DNA of 60,750 nt from Desulfobacterales bacterium (GCA_028282295.1 JANQIE010000260.1:1-60750), one strand, 5' to 3'; counted from the first letter of the stretch, positions 17,927 through 26,813 are shown. Translations and numbers: made by a program. The notes: a model not told the origin generated them from the sequence alone.

Positions 17927-18402
17927 ATGGTTTTCTCCTCTTTGCCCGAAACCTTTAGATTCACTTTTCCGGTGGCGACGTCGATTTTAACCGTGCGATT
18001 GCAGTTACCGCCTACATCTTCATATTCAACCATAACGTTGTTTTTAAAGAACAGCTTGCGCATGGCCATGTGGTTGCGTTTACCGATGTTGAAAAATCCC
18101 TGTTGGTCGAGGATTTGGGCACCCCCGGCAACGATGACGCGCATGCGTTGTTTTTTGGCGCCGAATTTATAGGCTTCCTTGAACAGGCGCGGTATCCCGG
18201 TGTCGGCGAACATGAAGGGATTTTTTTCCGCCTTGGTCTTATCCAGGCTCGATTCCGGCAGCATGTAATGCAGCAATCCGGCAACTTTCACGATCGGATC
18301 ATAAACCGCGATTCCGATGCATGATCCGAGCGAGTAGGTGATGACCGTCGCTTTCGGATCATTGCTCACTTTCATATCTGAAACGCCAACAATAAGTTTC
18401 AC
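17923..18402 (-). CDS. cheD: Chemoreceptor glutamine deamidase CheD
   Basis: A 159-residue cytoplasmic deamidase acting on receptor glutamines. Catalytic elements are visible: the Cys in YSLGSCIGIAVYD, the His in GLLHYMLPES and the later GGAQILDQQGFFNIGKRN. It uses GTG as start at 18402 with AAGGAACAG upstream. It precedes the HDOD gene with a four-base overlap. CheD usually pairs with CheC; here only a CheX-like protein is present, so its partner may differ. Confidence 0.94.
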   Translation of the reverse strand: MKLIVGVSDMKVSNDPKATVITYSLGSCIGIAVYDPIVKVAGLLHYMLPESSLDKTKAEKNPFMFADTGIPRLFKEAYKFGAKKQRMRVIVAGGAQILDQQGFFNIGKRNHMAMRKLFFKNNVMVEYEDVGGNCNRTVKIDVATGKVNLKVSGKEEKTI

Positions 18403-18470
18403 GTTTTTCTGTTCCTTACCTTTTCGCGTTAGGCTTTGCGTGCCGACTAATTTTTGCTCCCGGACTTATT

Positions 18471-20672
18471 TTAAGCGGCGGCCAATTCATAGAGGCCGGC
18501 AATATCGAGTATCAAGCCGACCCTGCCGTCGCCCAAAATGGCCCCGCCAGCCAATCCTTTGGTATTTTTCAATGCTTCGCCCAAACTTTTGATGACGATC
18601 TCTTCTTGCCCCAGCAACTCATCGATCAATATGGCCCGTTGCTTTTCCTTGTTTTCTACCACCACGACCAGTCCGTCCCACGGGTTTTCCGCATCGCCCG
18701 ACATGGCGAACATCTTGTCCAGGCGAACCAGGGGGATCAGGTTCCCACGCGCCATCACCATCTCGCCCTTGCCTTCCACGGTAAAGTACTCTTCCTTGGT
18801 CGGTTTGAAGGACTCCACGATCGCCATGGTGGGCAGAATATAACGCTCACGGCCCAGGCGCACCACCATGCCCTCAATGATGGCCAGGGTCAGCGGCAAA
18901 CTGATCACCACGGTGGTGCCCTGGCCGGGTGTCGATCTGACATCCAAACGGCCGCGCAGTTTTTCGATACCCCGCTTGACCACGTCCATACCGACACCGC
19001 GCCCGGAGATGTCGGTCACTTCGGCGGCGGTGGAGAAGCCCGGCTCAAAAATCAAGTTATAGGTTTCCGCATCGGTCAGGTTGGCATCCGCGTCGATCAA
19101 GCCGCTTGATTGCGCTTTGGCAATGATCTTGTCCTTGTTCAGGCCGCGCCCGTCATCGGCGATTTCGATGACGATGTTGCCGCCTTTGTGGTAGGCTCTA
19201 AGTTGGACAGTGCCTTTGGCCGGTTTGTCCGCCTCGACGCGTTCGTCGGGGTGCTCCAGACCGTGATCGCAGGCATTGCGAATCATATGAACCATCGGCT
19301 CATATAACTCATCGACCACATTGCGGTCGATTTCGGTGTCTTCACCAAACATCTCAAGGGACACCTCCTTGCCGGATGATCGGGCCAGATCCCTTACCAG
19401 ACGCACCATTTTCTGGAAGGTGGCCTTGATCGGCACCATCCGCATGGACATGGCGATCCGTTGCAGGCTCGAAACGATCTGCGAAAGTTGACTTAAATTC
19501 TGATCGAGTTTTTGATCGGCCATTTTTGAAATTTTATCATTTTGGCGCAACATCGACTGCGAGATCACCAACTCACCGGTCAGGTCGATCAGATTATCGA
19601 GTTTGTTGGTGTCGACCTTGACATGCAGATCCTGCACGCGTTTGCGTTTCTTCTGGTCCCGCAGGGCGGAAATGACGTCGCGGGATTCGGCGGCTTTTTC
19701 TTCCACCAGAATCTGACCCAGCTTTTTACTACCGTCGGTTTGCTTTTGTTTTTCAAGACCCTTTTCGATTTCCTGCTCGCTGACGGTGCCTTTTTCCAAC
19801 AGGATCTCGCCCAGGGGCTTGTAGCCTTCCTTGGCGGCCTTGCCGGTTTTTTCGATTTGTGCGATCAAAGGGTCGACATTGATGCCGCCTTCCAGTATCA
19901 CTTCTTTATCGGGGCCGGCGCCGATGGCCTTTTCCACGCTGCCGACCAGCCGTTTAAGCACATCGACCGATTCGAGAATGATATCGGTGATGGTGTCGTC
20001 GATATGGATTTCACCCTGGCGGGCGCTATCAAGCAGGTTTTCGGTGCTGTGGCCCAGTCGGTTAATTTTCGCCAGATTTAAAAACCCGGAGACCCCTTTA
20101 ATGGTATGAAACGGCCGGAAAATGGAGTCGATGGTCTCCTTGTTACCCGGATCCTGTTCCAAATCGACCAGATTGACCTCGATGCTTTCCAGATTTTCGA
20201 GTGATTCAACCACAAAATCACTCATGATCTGAATATCTTCCTCGGTCAGGACCACCGGCGCTTCCTCGGCTGAAACAGCCGGACCGTCGGAGTCTGTGTC
20301 GGACGCGGCGGTTTGATCACTATCGGATTCAGCCTCTTCAACGACGCCCATTCGTTCCAGAACATGGGTGATAGAGCCGCTAAACGCACCTTCGTTGGAC
20401 AGGGCGTGGCAAACCTCCTGCAAAGCCTGCACCCCTTCTTCAACCGGACCGACATCATCGTTTTCATTCATCACCAGCTTCTCGATATACCCGGACAAGC
20501 CCTTGGTCAGGTTCTCCAACGCTTCATTGTTCAACTCGGTGGCGCAGGCTTTTAATTGGGTAACGGCGTTCAACAGCTCGCCCAGGGCGGGAATATCGCC
20601 CGGCTCCAGTGTTACCACCTGCAACGCAATTTGTTGCAATTTCTCGTTTAGCTGTTTTATCGTTTCATCCAT
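18471..20672 (-). CDS. cheA: Chemotaxis histidine kinase CheA with unusual N-terminal and middle regions
   Basis: A 733-residue kinase that phosphorylates CheY and CheB. An N-terminal segment of about 145 residues precedes the phosphotransfer domain, whose phosphorylated His is His189 (RPFHTIKG). Between that domain and the dimerisation helices lies a region (about 283-345) with two short repeats, LGEILLEKGTVS and LGQILVEEKA, resembling the N-terminal modules of type II secretion/MshE ATPases. Then come the dimerisation helices, the ATPase domain (IRNACDHGLEHP, DDGRGLN, GRGVGMDVVKRG) and a CheW-like domain. The start is the ATG at 20672; a TTG at 20684 is open. It heads the operon. No separate cheW gene was found in the window. 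Confidence 0.94.
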   Translation of the reverse strand: MDETIKQLNEKLQQIALQVVTLEPGDIPALGELLNAVTQLKACATELNNEALENLTKGLSGYIEKLVMNENDDVGPVEEGVQALQEVCHALSNEGAFSGSITHVLERMGVVEEAESDSDQTAASDTDSDGPAVSAEEAPVVLTEEDIQIMSDFVVESLENLESIEVNLVDLEQDPGNKETIDSIFRPFHTIKGVSGFLNLAKINRLGHSTENLLDSARQGEIHIDDTITDIILESVDVLKRLVGSVEKAIGAGPDKEVILEGGINVDPLIAQIEKTGKAAKEGYKPLGEILLEKGTVSEQEIEKGLEKQKQTDGSKKLGQILVEEKAAESRDVISALRDQKKRKRVQDLHVKVDTNKLDNLIDLTGELVISQSMLRQNDKISKMADQKLDQNLSQLSQIVSSLQRIAMSMRMVPIKATFQKMVRLVRDLARSSGKEVSLEMFGEDTEIDRNVVDELYEPMVHMIRNACDHGLEHPDERVEADKPAKGTVQLRAYHKGGNIVIEIADDGRGLNKDKIIAKAQSSGLIDADANLTDAETYNLIFEPGFSTAAEVTDISGRGVGMDVVKRGIEKLRGRLDVRSTPGQGTTVVISLPLTLAIIEGMVVRLGRERYILPTMAIVESFKPTKEEYFTVEGKGEMVMARGNLIPLVRLDKMFAMSGDAENPWDGLVVVVENKEKQRAILIDELLGQEEIVIKSLGEALKNTKGLAGGAILGDGRVGLILDIAGLYELAAA

Positions 20673-20831
20673 GGTTTTTTCCAAAAAAGTGTGAGACTGG
20701 ATAATTTGTGGTCCGGCAGATATTTAGGTCATCGACAACCCAACCGGCAGCTCGTCTTTGGTTTGAATTATGCCTAACAATCGGCAGCCCGGAAAAAGAA
20801 CTTAAATTTATTAGCGAAAGGTAGAAATCAT

Positions 20832-22238
20832 ATGGCTAAAAAAAGCACGTCCGCGAACGTTTATGACGTCATCGTTGTCGGGGCCGGTCCGGCCGGTCTC
20901 TTTGCCGCCTATTGGCTGGCCGAATTCAGTGACATGAAGGTTCTTTTGATTGAAAAGGGCAAATCGATCATGAACCGGTTGTGCCCGATGAAAGAAAACG
21001 TACCCTGCGCGCATTGCACACCGTGCAACATCTTATCCGGTATCGGCGGCGCCGGGTTGTTCTCGGACGGCAAGCTGAATTTTATTCACAAATTGGGCAA
21101 AACCGATTTGACCCAATTTCTCACCGCGCATGACGCTCAGGCCCTGATCCGGGAAACCGAATTAATTTACAACAAATTTGGAATGGATGGCGAAATATAC
21201 CCTACCGACATGGAAAAAGCCAAGGCAATTCGTAAAAACGCCAAAAAGTTCGGCATCGACCTGCTGCTGATCAAACAAAAGCATCTGGGCAGCGACCATC
21301 TGCCGCACCATATCGCCACCATGGTCGACGCTATATCCCCGCGAATCGCCATCACCACCAGCGAAAACGCTCTAGATATCGAGGCGGCAGACGGCAAGGT
21401 GACCGGGCTGCTCACGGACAAGGGACGCTACCAGACCAGCAACATCATCCTGGCGCCCGGACGGGTGGGGGCGGACTGGGTGGCCGGCTTGGTGCAAAAG
21501 CACGGCATCAGCCTATCGCAAAGAGGTATCGAGGTGGGGGTGCGCGTGGAAGTGCACATGGATATTTTACAGGATCTGTGCAGCGTCATTTACGATCCCA
21601 CCTTTTTTATTCAGACCACCAAATACGACGACCAGACCCGAACGTTCTGCACCAACCACCGGGGCTGGGTGGCCCAGGAGAACTACCAGGACTTTGTGTG
21701 CGTGAACGGTCACGCTTACATGGACAAAAAATCGGACAACTCCAATTTTGCCTTTTTATCCAAAGTCGTTCTCACCAATCCGGTGGAAGACAATCAGTCC
21801 TATGGTGAATCCATTGGACGGCTGGCCACGCTGATCGGTGGCGGCAAGCCGATCCTGCAGCGGTTCGGGGATTTGAAACGGGGTCGCCGCAGCACCTGGA
21901 GTCGCATCAATAATAGTTATATCGAACCGACCCTGAAAGATGTGGTCTGCGGTGATATTGCCATGGCGCTTCCGGAACGGATTTTAACCAATGTGGTGGA
22001 AGGGCTGGAAAAACTGAATCAAGTCGTGCCGGGCGTCGCCAACGACGAAACCCTGCTGTATGCACCTGAAATCAAATTTTTCGCGACCCAGGTCAACACG
22101 ACCCGGAATCTGGAAACGCCGGTCAAGGGATTGTTTGTCGCCGGCGACGGGCCGGGAGTGGCCGGCAATATCGTTGGGGCCAGCGCCACCGGCCTGATTC
22201 CGGCCAAGGAAATTATCCGCCGGCACGACGAAAACTAG
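20832..22238 (+). CDS. FAD-dependent dehydrogenase (COG2509-like)
   Basis: A 468-residue flavoprotein. The N-terminal dinucleotide-binding motif is DVIVVGAGPAGLFAAY. A family-specific Cys-rich stretch follows (RLCPMKENVPCAHCTPCN), then GIGGAGLFSDGKLN. The C-terminal FAD contact is GLFVAGDGPGVAGNIVGA. Members of this COG are uncharacterised oxidoreductases, and the cysteines may bind a cluster or form a redox disulfide. The start is ATG after GAAAGGTAG. It stands alone on the plus strand between the che operon and cheR, divergent from cheA. Confidence 0.85.
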   Translation: MAKKSTSANVYDVIVVGAGPAGLFAAYWLAEFSDMKVLLIEKGKSIMNRLCPMKENVPCAHCTPCNILSGIGGAGLFSDGKLNFIHKLGKTDLTQFLTAHDAQALIRETELIYNKFGMDGEIYPTDMEKAKAIRKNAKKFGIDLLLIKQKHLGSDHLPHHIATMVDAISPRIAITTSENALDIEAADGKVTGLLTDKGRYQTSNIILAPGRVGADWVAGLVQKHGISLSQRGIEVGVRVEVHMDILQDLCSVIYDPTFFIQTTKYDDQTRTFCTNHRGWVAQENYQDFVCVNGHAYMDKKSDNSNFAFLSKVVLTNPVEDNQSYGESIGRLATLIGGGKPILQRFGDLKRGRRSTWSRINNSYIEPTLKDVVCGDIAMALPERILTNVVEGLEKLNQVVPGVANDETLLYAPEIKFFATQVNTTRNLETPVKGLFVAGDGPGVAGNIVGASATGLIPAKEIIRRHDEN

Positions 22239-22297
22239 TTCGTGTCCATAATGGCTCCACCATTATTAACCCGGCAATAAAATACCTTTAAAATTGT

Positions 22298-22355
22298 GAT
22301 TCCGGCGAGCGCCGGAATCAAGCGTCAATTCTGGATGCCGGATCAAGTCCGGCAT
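22298..22355. repeat. Double-hairpin REP-like repeat
   Basis: Two adjacent palindromes occur: GATTCCGGCGAGCGCCGGAATC (22298-22319) and ATGCCGGATCAAGTCCGGCAT (22335-22355). Repeats of this wording (...CTGGATGCCGGATCAAGTCCGGCATGAC) are widespread extragenic palindromes in several bacterial phyla. It lies between the FAD gene and cheR, which converge, and may stop transcription from both sides. Confidence 0.8.
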
Positions 22356-22384
22356 GACAAAGGCTTACACATATTTAGTCGCCG

Positions 22385-22452
22385 GTTTAATATTTTAAAA
22401 ATGCGAGAACGCCGCCGGGGGCCAAAAGATGCTATTTCCGGAGGGGCATGCC
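22385..22452. repeat. Family A repeat, right arm only, at cheR 3' end
   Basis: Contains ATTTTAAAAATGCGAGAACG, then GCCAAAAGATGCTATTTCCGG followed by AGGGGCAT. The last bases are duplicated (AGGGGCATGCCAGAGGGGCAT). It ends about 17 bases from the cheR stop codon. Confidence 0.7.
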
Positions 22453-22468
22453 AGAGGGGCATGAACGA

Positions 22469-23302
22469 TCAGCTTTTCAAATATACGCTCGGCTGAACAT
22501 ATTTGAAACTGTGATCGATGCTCATCAGACTTTCGGAATGCCCGATGAAAAAATAGCCGCCCTTGACCAGGCAGTCATAGTACTTTTTAACCAGGCTTTG
22601 TTGGGTCGGTTTATCAAAGTAGATCATGACATTGCGGCAGAAAATCACATCAAATTTTTCCTTGAACGGAAACTGATCCATCAGGTTGAAGCGTCGAAAT
22701 TCAATATGGTTGCGCAATTCGGCTTTGGCCCGATAGTGCCCCTCCCATTTACCGCGTCCTTTTTGAAAAAAACGGCGCAGGGTGTCGGGGGGCATATTGC
22801 GCAGCCGCGACTCATGATAAACCCCGGCCATGGCCGAGGACAACACCTGGGTGGAGATGTCGGTGGCGAGAATGCTGTATTGGAAATTGAGAGTGTTCTG
22901 AAAAAAACGCCGAACCACCATGGCCAGCGTATAAGGTTCTTCGCCGCTGGAACAACCGGCACTCCAGATCCGTAGTGACGGGGCGGCCCCATTGGCTTTT
23001 TTCTTTAAGTCGACAAGGACTTTCTCTTCAAGAAACTCGAAGTGTTTGGGCTCGCGAAAAAAGCTGGTCAGATTCGTTGAAATGACATCGAGCATCCGGA
23101 TCAACTCATCGCCCTGATCCTGCTCCGTCAAATATTGATAGTACTCTTTAAAACTTCGAAATTGCGTACCGCGCAACCTTTTGCCCAACCGGGCGCGCAC
23201 CAATTCCCGCTTACCATCGTGCAGATTGATACCGGCTTTTTTGTATACCAAATCAGCAAAGCAGCGGAACTCCTTTTCCGAAAGCTCATTCGTCGAATGC
23301 AT
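22469..23302 (-). CDS. cheR: Chemotaxis protein methyltransferase CheR
   Basis: A 277-residue SAM-dependent methyltransferase that methylates receptor glutamates. The N-terminal helical domain (SEKEFRCFADLVYKKAGI) precedes the catalytic domain with LRIWSAGCSSGEEPYTLAM (SAM-binding), FDVIFCRNVMIYFD and GGYFFIGHSES. Both MCPs in the window end in aromatic pentapeptides of the kind CheR can bind. It is separated from the che operon by the FAD gene and repeats. Upstream 23303-23518 has no recognised feature. Confidence 0.95.
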   Translation of the reverse strand: MHSTNELSEKEFRCFADLVYKKAGINLHDGKRELVRARLGKRLRGTQFRSFKEYYQYLTEQDQGDELIRMLDVISTNLTSFFREPKHFEFLEEKVLVDLKKKANGAAPSLRIWSAGCSSGEEPYTLAMVVRRFFQNTLNFQYSILATDISTQVLSSAMAGVYHESRLRNMPPDTLRRFFQKGRGKWEGHYRAKAELRNHIEFRRFNLMDQFPFKEKFDVIFCRNVMIYFDKPTQQSLVKKYYDCLVKGGYFFIGHSESLMSIDHSFKYVQPSVYLKS

Positions 23303-23518
23303 ATGTGAAACGTCTTTTCATTTATCGGTTCGTGACCAGCCATAAATCGCATCTTGCACGCCAGCGACTATCTATGGATGGGCACCAATTGCGTCGAATA
23401 GCCGGCCAAAAGAAAAAGACCGGCAGGTGTATCAGTCTTAAACGGAAAAATGCGCCCCTTCTTAAATGAACCAAACGCACCGCCCCATCTATTATTGTCG
23501 GCCGTTGAGACGATTCGA

Positions 23519-24367
23519 TTAAGTCTTTTTTAATTGCAGCAGACCGGCGGCATTGTTGCCGCAAACCGCTGCCAGGTCAGTTTGGGTGAGCCCGGTTTGT
23601 TCAAGTTCCTTGAAATAGCGGTCCGGGCTCAGCAACGGATAATCGCTGCCGAACAGGATTTTATCGATCCCGACCGTGTCTGCGGCAACTTGATAGATGG
23701 CCGGATCGTAAAGAAACGGGGACGCGGCCGTATCAAAATAGACATTTTGCAAACATGCCTTGACCTGTTTTTTCATTAAATAGAAGAAAAAAATACCACC
23801 GCCCCAATGCGCCAGCACAATTTTATTTTCGGGAAACTGCTGCAGCAGGGCATATATCTGTTGCAATGTGATCGGTGTTTTGCCGGGATACGCATGCCCC
23901 ACCGGTTCATTGGTATGAATCAGCACAGGTCGACCATAATCGCGACAAAGCTGCATCAAGGGCGCCAATTGCGACAAGGCCCGCTCATCAATGCCGGAGC
24001 GGTAAAAAGCCAATTCCCCCAAACCGGCCAAGCCCTGCGCCAAACACCGCTCGGCTTCCGTTTCCGCCGCTTTTGACGCCGGGTCCAGGCAGGCCAATCC
24101 AACCAAACGGTCCGGATGGCGCGCCACCGCTTCGAGTATGTAGTCATTGTGCCGCCTGACGGTCTCATGATTTTGCCAGGGAAAACCGAACACCACGCTA
24201 TAATCGATCTGGCAGGCATCCATCTGCTTCAAAAGTTGACGGGCGCCCACCAGCCTGGATTTCGGCGAATTGTAAAGCAGTTTAAACGCCGGCTCGGCAT
24301 CAAAAAAGGTTTCACGCGCTTTTCTTGCCGGCGGTGGAAAAATATGAGTGTGAAAATCGATACGCAT
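23519..24367 (-). CDS. Amidohydrolase-2 family metal-dependent hydrolase
   Basis: A 282-residue TIM-barrel hydrolase. The metal-binding start is IDFHTHIFPPP; later come RPVLIHTNEP, IVLAHWGGG and the catalytic-type Asp in ILFGSDYPLLSP. It is of the aminocarboxymuconate-decarboxylase-like amidohydrolase group, and the substrate cannot be told from sequence. GAGG precedes the ATG at 24367. It has no co-directional partner, and a complete family A repeat lies in its upstream region. Confidence 0.85.
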   Translation of the reverse strand: MRIDFHTHIFPPPARKARETFFDAEPAFKLLYNSPKSRLVGARQLLKQMDACQIDYSVVFGFPWQNHETVRRHNDYILEAVARHPDRLVGLACLDPASKAAETEAERCLAQGLAGLGELAFYRSGIDERALSQLAPLMQLCRDYGRPVLIHTNEPVGHAYPGKTPITLQQIYALLQQFPENKIVLAHWGGGIFFFYLMKKQVKACLQNVYFDTAASPFLYDPAIYQVAADTVGIDKILFGSDYPLLSPDRYFKELEQTGLTQTDLAAVCGNNAAGLLQLKKT

Positions 24368-24433
24368 GCGTGGACCTCGGGTTCTAGCTGTTGGCTTTCT
24401 ATTGTCATTAACTTAAGCCATTCATACGGTCAA

Positions 24434-24586
24434 CTAATGTCCATCCGGAAATAGTAGATTTTGGTTCCCGGCAAGGCCCGGACATTTTTAAAACCGCAGG
24501 CATAGCACGCTACTGCCGAGGATTTTAAAAATGCGAAAACGCCGCCGGGGACCAAAAGATGCTATTTCCGGATGGACACCAACTAA
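24434..24586. repeat. Family A repeat, complete copy with long terminal inverted repeats
   Basis: The left arm (24438-24471, TGTCCATCCGGAAATAG then ATTTTGGTTCCCGG) and right arm (24545-24578, CCGGGGACCAAAAGATGC then TATTTCCGGATGGACA) match inversely over about 30 of 34 bases. The centre holds a second inverted repeat (ATTTTTAAAA near 24484, TTTTAAAAAT near 24523). There is no reading frame, so it is a small non-autonomous palindromic element. It fills most of the 371-bp gap between the amidohydrolase and trmL genes; nothing else was recognised there. Confidence 0.85.
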
Positions 24587-24738
24587 CAGTTTGGACATTA
24601 GTTTTGCGATGCCTGGATTGATATCCGCCCAAACGGCCCCCAAATTGTAGACCGACGCTTGACCTACACGCCTTTTCACCCTAAACTGCGCGCCAACCAA
24701 CTTTCTCAATCATTGTAAAAAGCGGCAAACGGTACCCA

Positions 24739-25230
24739 ATGCAACACCCCCTTCGGCTTGATCAAACACTTGAACGCCATGTTGTACTGGTGGCGCCCCA
24801 AGTCCACTGGAACACCGGCAACATCGGACGGACCTGTCTGGGGGCCGGGGCCCGACTGCATCTGATCGAACCGTTGGGGTTTTCGCTGGACGAACGCCAG
24901 ATAAAACGCGCCGGTCTCGATTATTGGCACAAGGTCGACCTGACGGTCTGGCCCGATTTCAAGGATTTCAAAACCAGGATGGCCGTGGCCGACCACGAAA
25001 TCGCCTTGTTTTCCAAATCCGCGCCTACCTGCTTTTGGAACATGCCATCTGCCCGGCGGCTGTTTCTAATATTTGGATCGGAAACCGCGGGCTTGCCGCC
25101 GGAAATTCTCACCACACATGCCGAGGCAGCGTTCGCCATACCGATCCTGCCGGCCATTCGATGTCTTAACCTGTCCACGGCCGTAGGCATTGCACTGTAT
25201 GAAAGTTTGCGACCCATCAAAAAAAATTGA
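24739..25230 (+). CDS. trmL: tRNA (cytidine/uridine-34 2'-O)-methyltransferase TrmL
   Basis: A 163-residue SPOUT methyltransferase that modifies the wobble base of tRNA-Leu species. Visible family features are VLVAPQVHWNTGNIGRTC, HLIEPLGFSLDE, RAGLDYWH, the knot-forming LIFGSETAGLPPEIL and RCLNLSTAVGIALYE. Length is right for TrmL. The start at 24739 has no strong ribosome site, so an alternative start is possible but the N-terminal strand requires one close by. It is monocistronic. Confidence 0.93.
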   Translation: MQHPLRLDQTLERHVVLVAPQVHWNTGNIGRTCLGAGARLHLIEPLGFSLDERQIKRAGLDYWHKVDLTVWPDFKDFKTRMAVADHEIALFSKSAPTCFWNMPSARRLFLIFGSETAGLPPEILTTHAEAAFAIPILPAIRCLNLSTAVGIALYESLRPIKKN

Positions 25231-25437
25231 CTAAAACCGTCACCTCGTGATGCCGCAAAATGTCAATCCAGACGTTTCAACCGAACTTTCCTTTTCACAA
25301 CCTGCTAAAATCATAGAATATAATAGCATCGTGCAATTGGAGTATATTTTGCAGCACAAAAAGGCGAGAACTGTCCCCAACTATCAGTAAGCACGCGCCA
25401 AGGACAGCAACGTCATGAAAAAACGGGAGGTTTGGAT

Positions 25438-25599
25438 ATGGAACACGGAATCGATGCAACGTCAGGCAAAGACGGTGCAAAAGGACAACCCGCAAAAAAG
25501 GAACTGCGTTTTTGCGGTAACGAAAATTGTTTCGGCATGATCGGGCCGGACGGTCATTGCAATGAATGCGGACAGGAACGAGCACCGGAAAGTCAGTGA
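25438..25599 (+). CDS. Small zinc-ribbon-like protein, 53 aa
   Basis: A short frame with a strong ribosome site (GGGAGG at 25425-25430, eight bases before the ATG). It encodes a charged N-terminal half followed by a C-x4-C...C-x2-C pattern: RFCGNENCFG (Cys26, Cys31) and HCNECGQE (Cys41, Cys44). Four such cysteines at this spacing suggest a single zinc ribbon. I do not recognise the family. The preceding gap (25231-25437) holds nothing else identified. A family A fragment follows the stop. Confidence 0.65.
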   Translation: MEHGIDATSGKDGAKGQPAKKELRFCGNENCFGMIGPDGHCNECGQERAPESQ

Positions 25600-25616
25600 C
25601 CGTCCATAAATAGTGT

Positions 25617-25640
25617 CCATCCGGAAATGATATTTTCCGG
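25617..25640. repeat. Family A repeat fragment
   Basis: TGTCCATCCGGAAATGATATTTTCCGG is a short hairpin-like remnant of the family A arm (CCGGAAA/TTTTCCGG). It sits between the 53-residue zinc-ribbon gene and the converging response regulator. Confidence 0.6.
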
Positions 25641-25672
25641 CACAAGACACACCTCAAAACAACCGGCTGCGA

Positions 25673-26083
25673 TTAAATCGGCTGCGCCGCGAAGGCGGGC
25701 GGCCGATTCTCCAATCTTCCGATAAACTTTTCCACAACGGTTAATAAATCCGCCAATTTAAACGGCTTGGCCAAAAAGGCATCGGCGCCCGATTGTTTGG
25801 CAAAATCTTCATATCCGGGTTCAGCGGACATCATGATGCAGACTTTACCCGGGTATTCTTTTTTGATGCGTTTAAGTAATTCCATCCCGTTCATTTGCGG
25901 CATGTTGATATCAGACAGGATGATATCCGCTCCTTCGCCGGATTTTAAAGTGCCCAGCACGCGGACCGGATCGTCAAAGGAAAGAATTTTGCTAGGCAGA
26001 TTCCCGGTTAGAGCGCTTACCACCATACTGCGAAAAATGTTATGATCGTCAACTACGGCAATTGTAGTACGCACTTGCGTCAT
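25673..26083 (-). CDS. Single-domain response regulator
   Basis: A 136-residue receiver domain with IAVVDDHNIF, the phosphoacceptor Asp in IILSDINMPQMNG, the conserved Ser in MMSAEPG and the Lys in FLAKPFKLADL. There is no output domain. No kinase is adjacent, so it is an orphan that could report to the CheA here or to a distant kinase. It has a short Pro/Ala-rich tail. Confidence 0.92.
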   Translation of the reverse strand: MTQVRTTIAVVDDHNIFRSMVVSALTGNLPSKILSFDDPVRVLGTLKSGEGADIILSDINMPQMNGMELLKRIKKEYPGKVCIMMSAEPGYEDFAKQSGADAFLAKPFKLADLLTVVEKFIGRLENRPPAFAAQPI

Positions 26084-26273
26084 GACATCCCCCTTCTGTC
26101 ACTGATTCGTCCATGCCGGTGCCCTTTCCACGCTTGACATTTGACCGGAATGCCAAGAGCAACAATCGGCACACGCGGTTAAGGACAACACCCGAAGTGT
26201 ATCATTTGTATCGGGATCAAAATATGTAATGATGATTTATTACTTGTATCCATAAAAACCGGGGATTGGTTGA

Positions 26274-26395
26274 ATTGTGCCCGATCGCAGCAGCATAGCA
26301 GTCGAGACCGTGTGCAAAATTGGGGCAGTCAGGGGTGTCGCCTTGGAAACGAATCAAAACGCGGTAGCGCGACGTATGAGCAGATCGGGCACAAT
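26274..26395. repeat. 122-bp element with perfect 13-bp terminal inverted repeats
   Basis: ATTGTGCCCGATC (26274-26286) and GATCGGGCACAAT (26383-26395) are exact inverted copies. The interior has no obvious symmetry and no reading frame. The size and ends suggest a miniature mobile element, unlike families A and B. No second copy was seen in the window. Confidence 0.5.
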
Positions 26396-26488
26396 GACGG
26401 CTCTTTTAATGCATGGTCCAACAACCCGTCAACCAGCATGACAATCAAATATGCCCAAAGGATCAAATCTTATCGACAGACACTCGTA

Positions 26489-26523
26489 ACCTGTTGAAAA
26501 ATAAATATATTAATTCAACAGGT
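26489..26523. promoter_or_regulatory. A/T-looped hairpin upstream of clpB
   Basis: ACCTGTTGAA (26489-26498) and TTCAACAGGT (26514-26523) form a perfect 10-bp stem around an all-A/T loop. It could be a terminator for an unseen upstream transcript or an operator. It lies about 290 bp before clpB. Confidence 0.35.
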
Positions 26524-26813
26524 CAAAAACGGCCACAAAATACGCGGTATTTTTTGATGTGTATTTTAGCCGGCATAACAATTGGTTAATCAGTTATTAA
26601 CAATTTGTTAACAATTTACGATCCTCAAAATCCCGCCAAAAACTCCTATTTTTAACGAATACACACTTTGTGCGCTTTTTTAAATGTTTGCATACGGGGC
26701 CGGGGTGCGTTCATTTGACAGGCCGAAAACCATGTTTAACATTTATTCCAGTATGTTAGAAGACACTCCGCTGAAATGTAAACACCCCGGCCAAAACAAG
26801 GAGAGGAACCGTA

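Larger units (their letters stand above)
26084..26813. other. 730-bp AT-rich intergenic region upstream of clpB
   Basis: No gene was recognised here. It holds the small inverted-repeat element at 26274-26395, the A/T-looped hairpin at 26489-26523 and a run of TTAACAATT repeats near 26585-26620. A heat-shock promoter would be expected before clpB, but I could not point to convincing -35/-10 boxes or a CIRCE operator. Confidence 0.6.

Noticed and set aside
19542-20081. A 179-codon frame opposite cheA
   Set aside because: It is antisense to cheA, with Phe/Asp-rich low-complexity content and no start signal.
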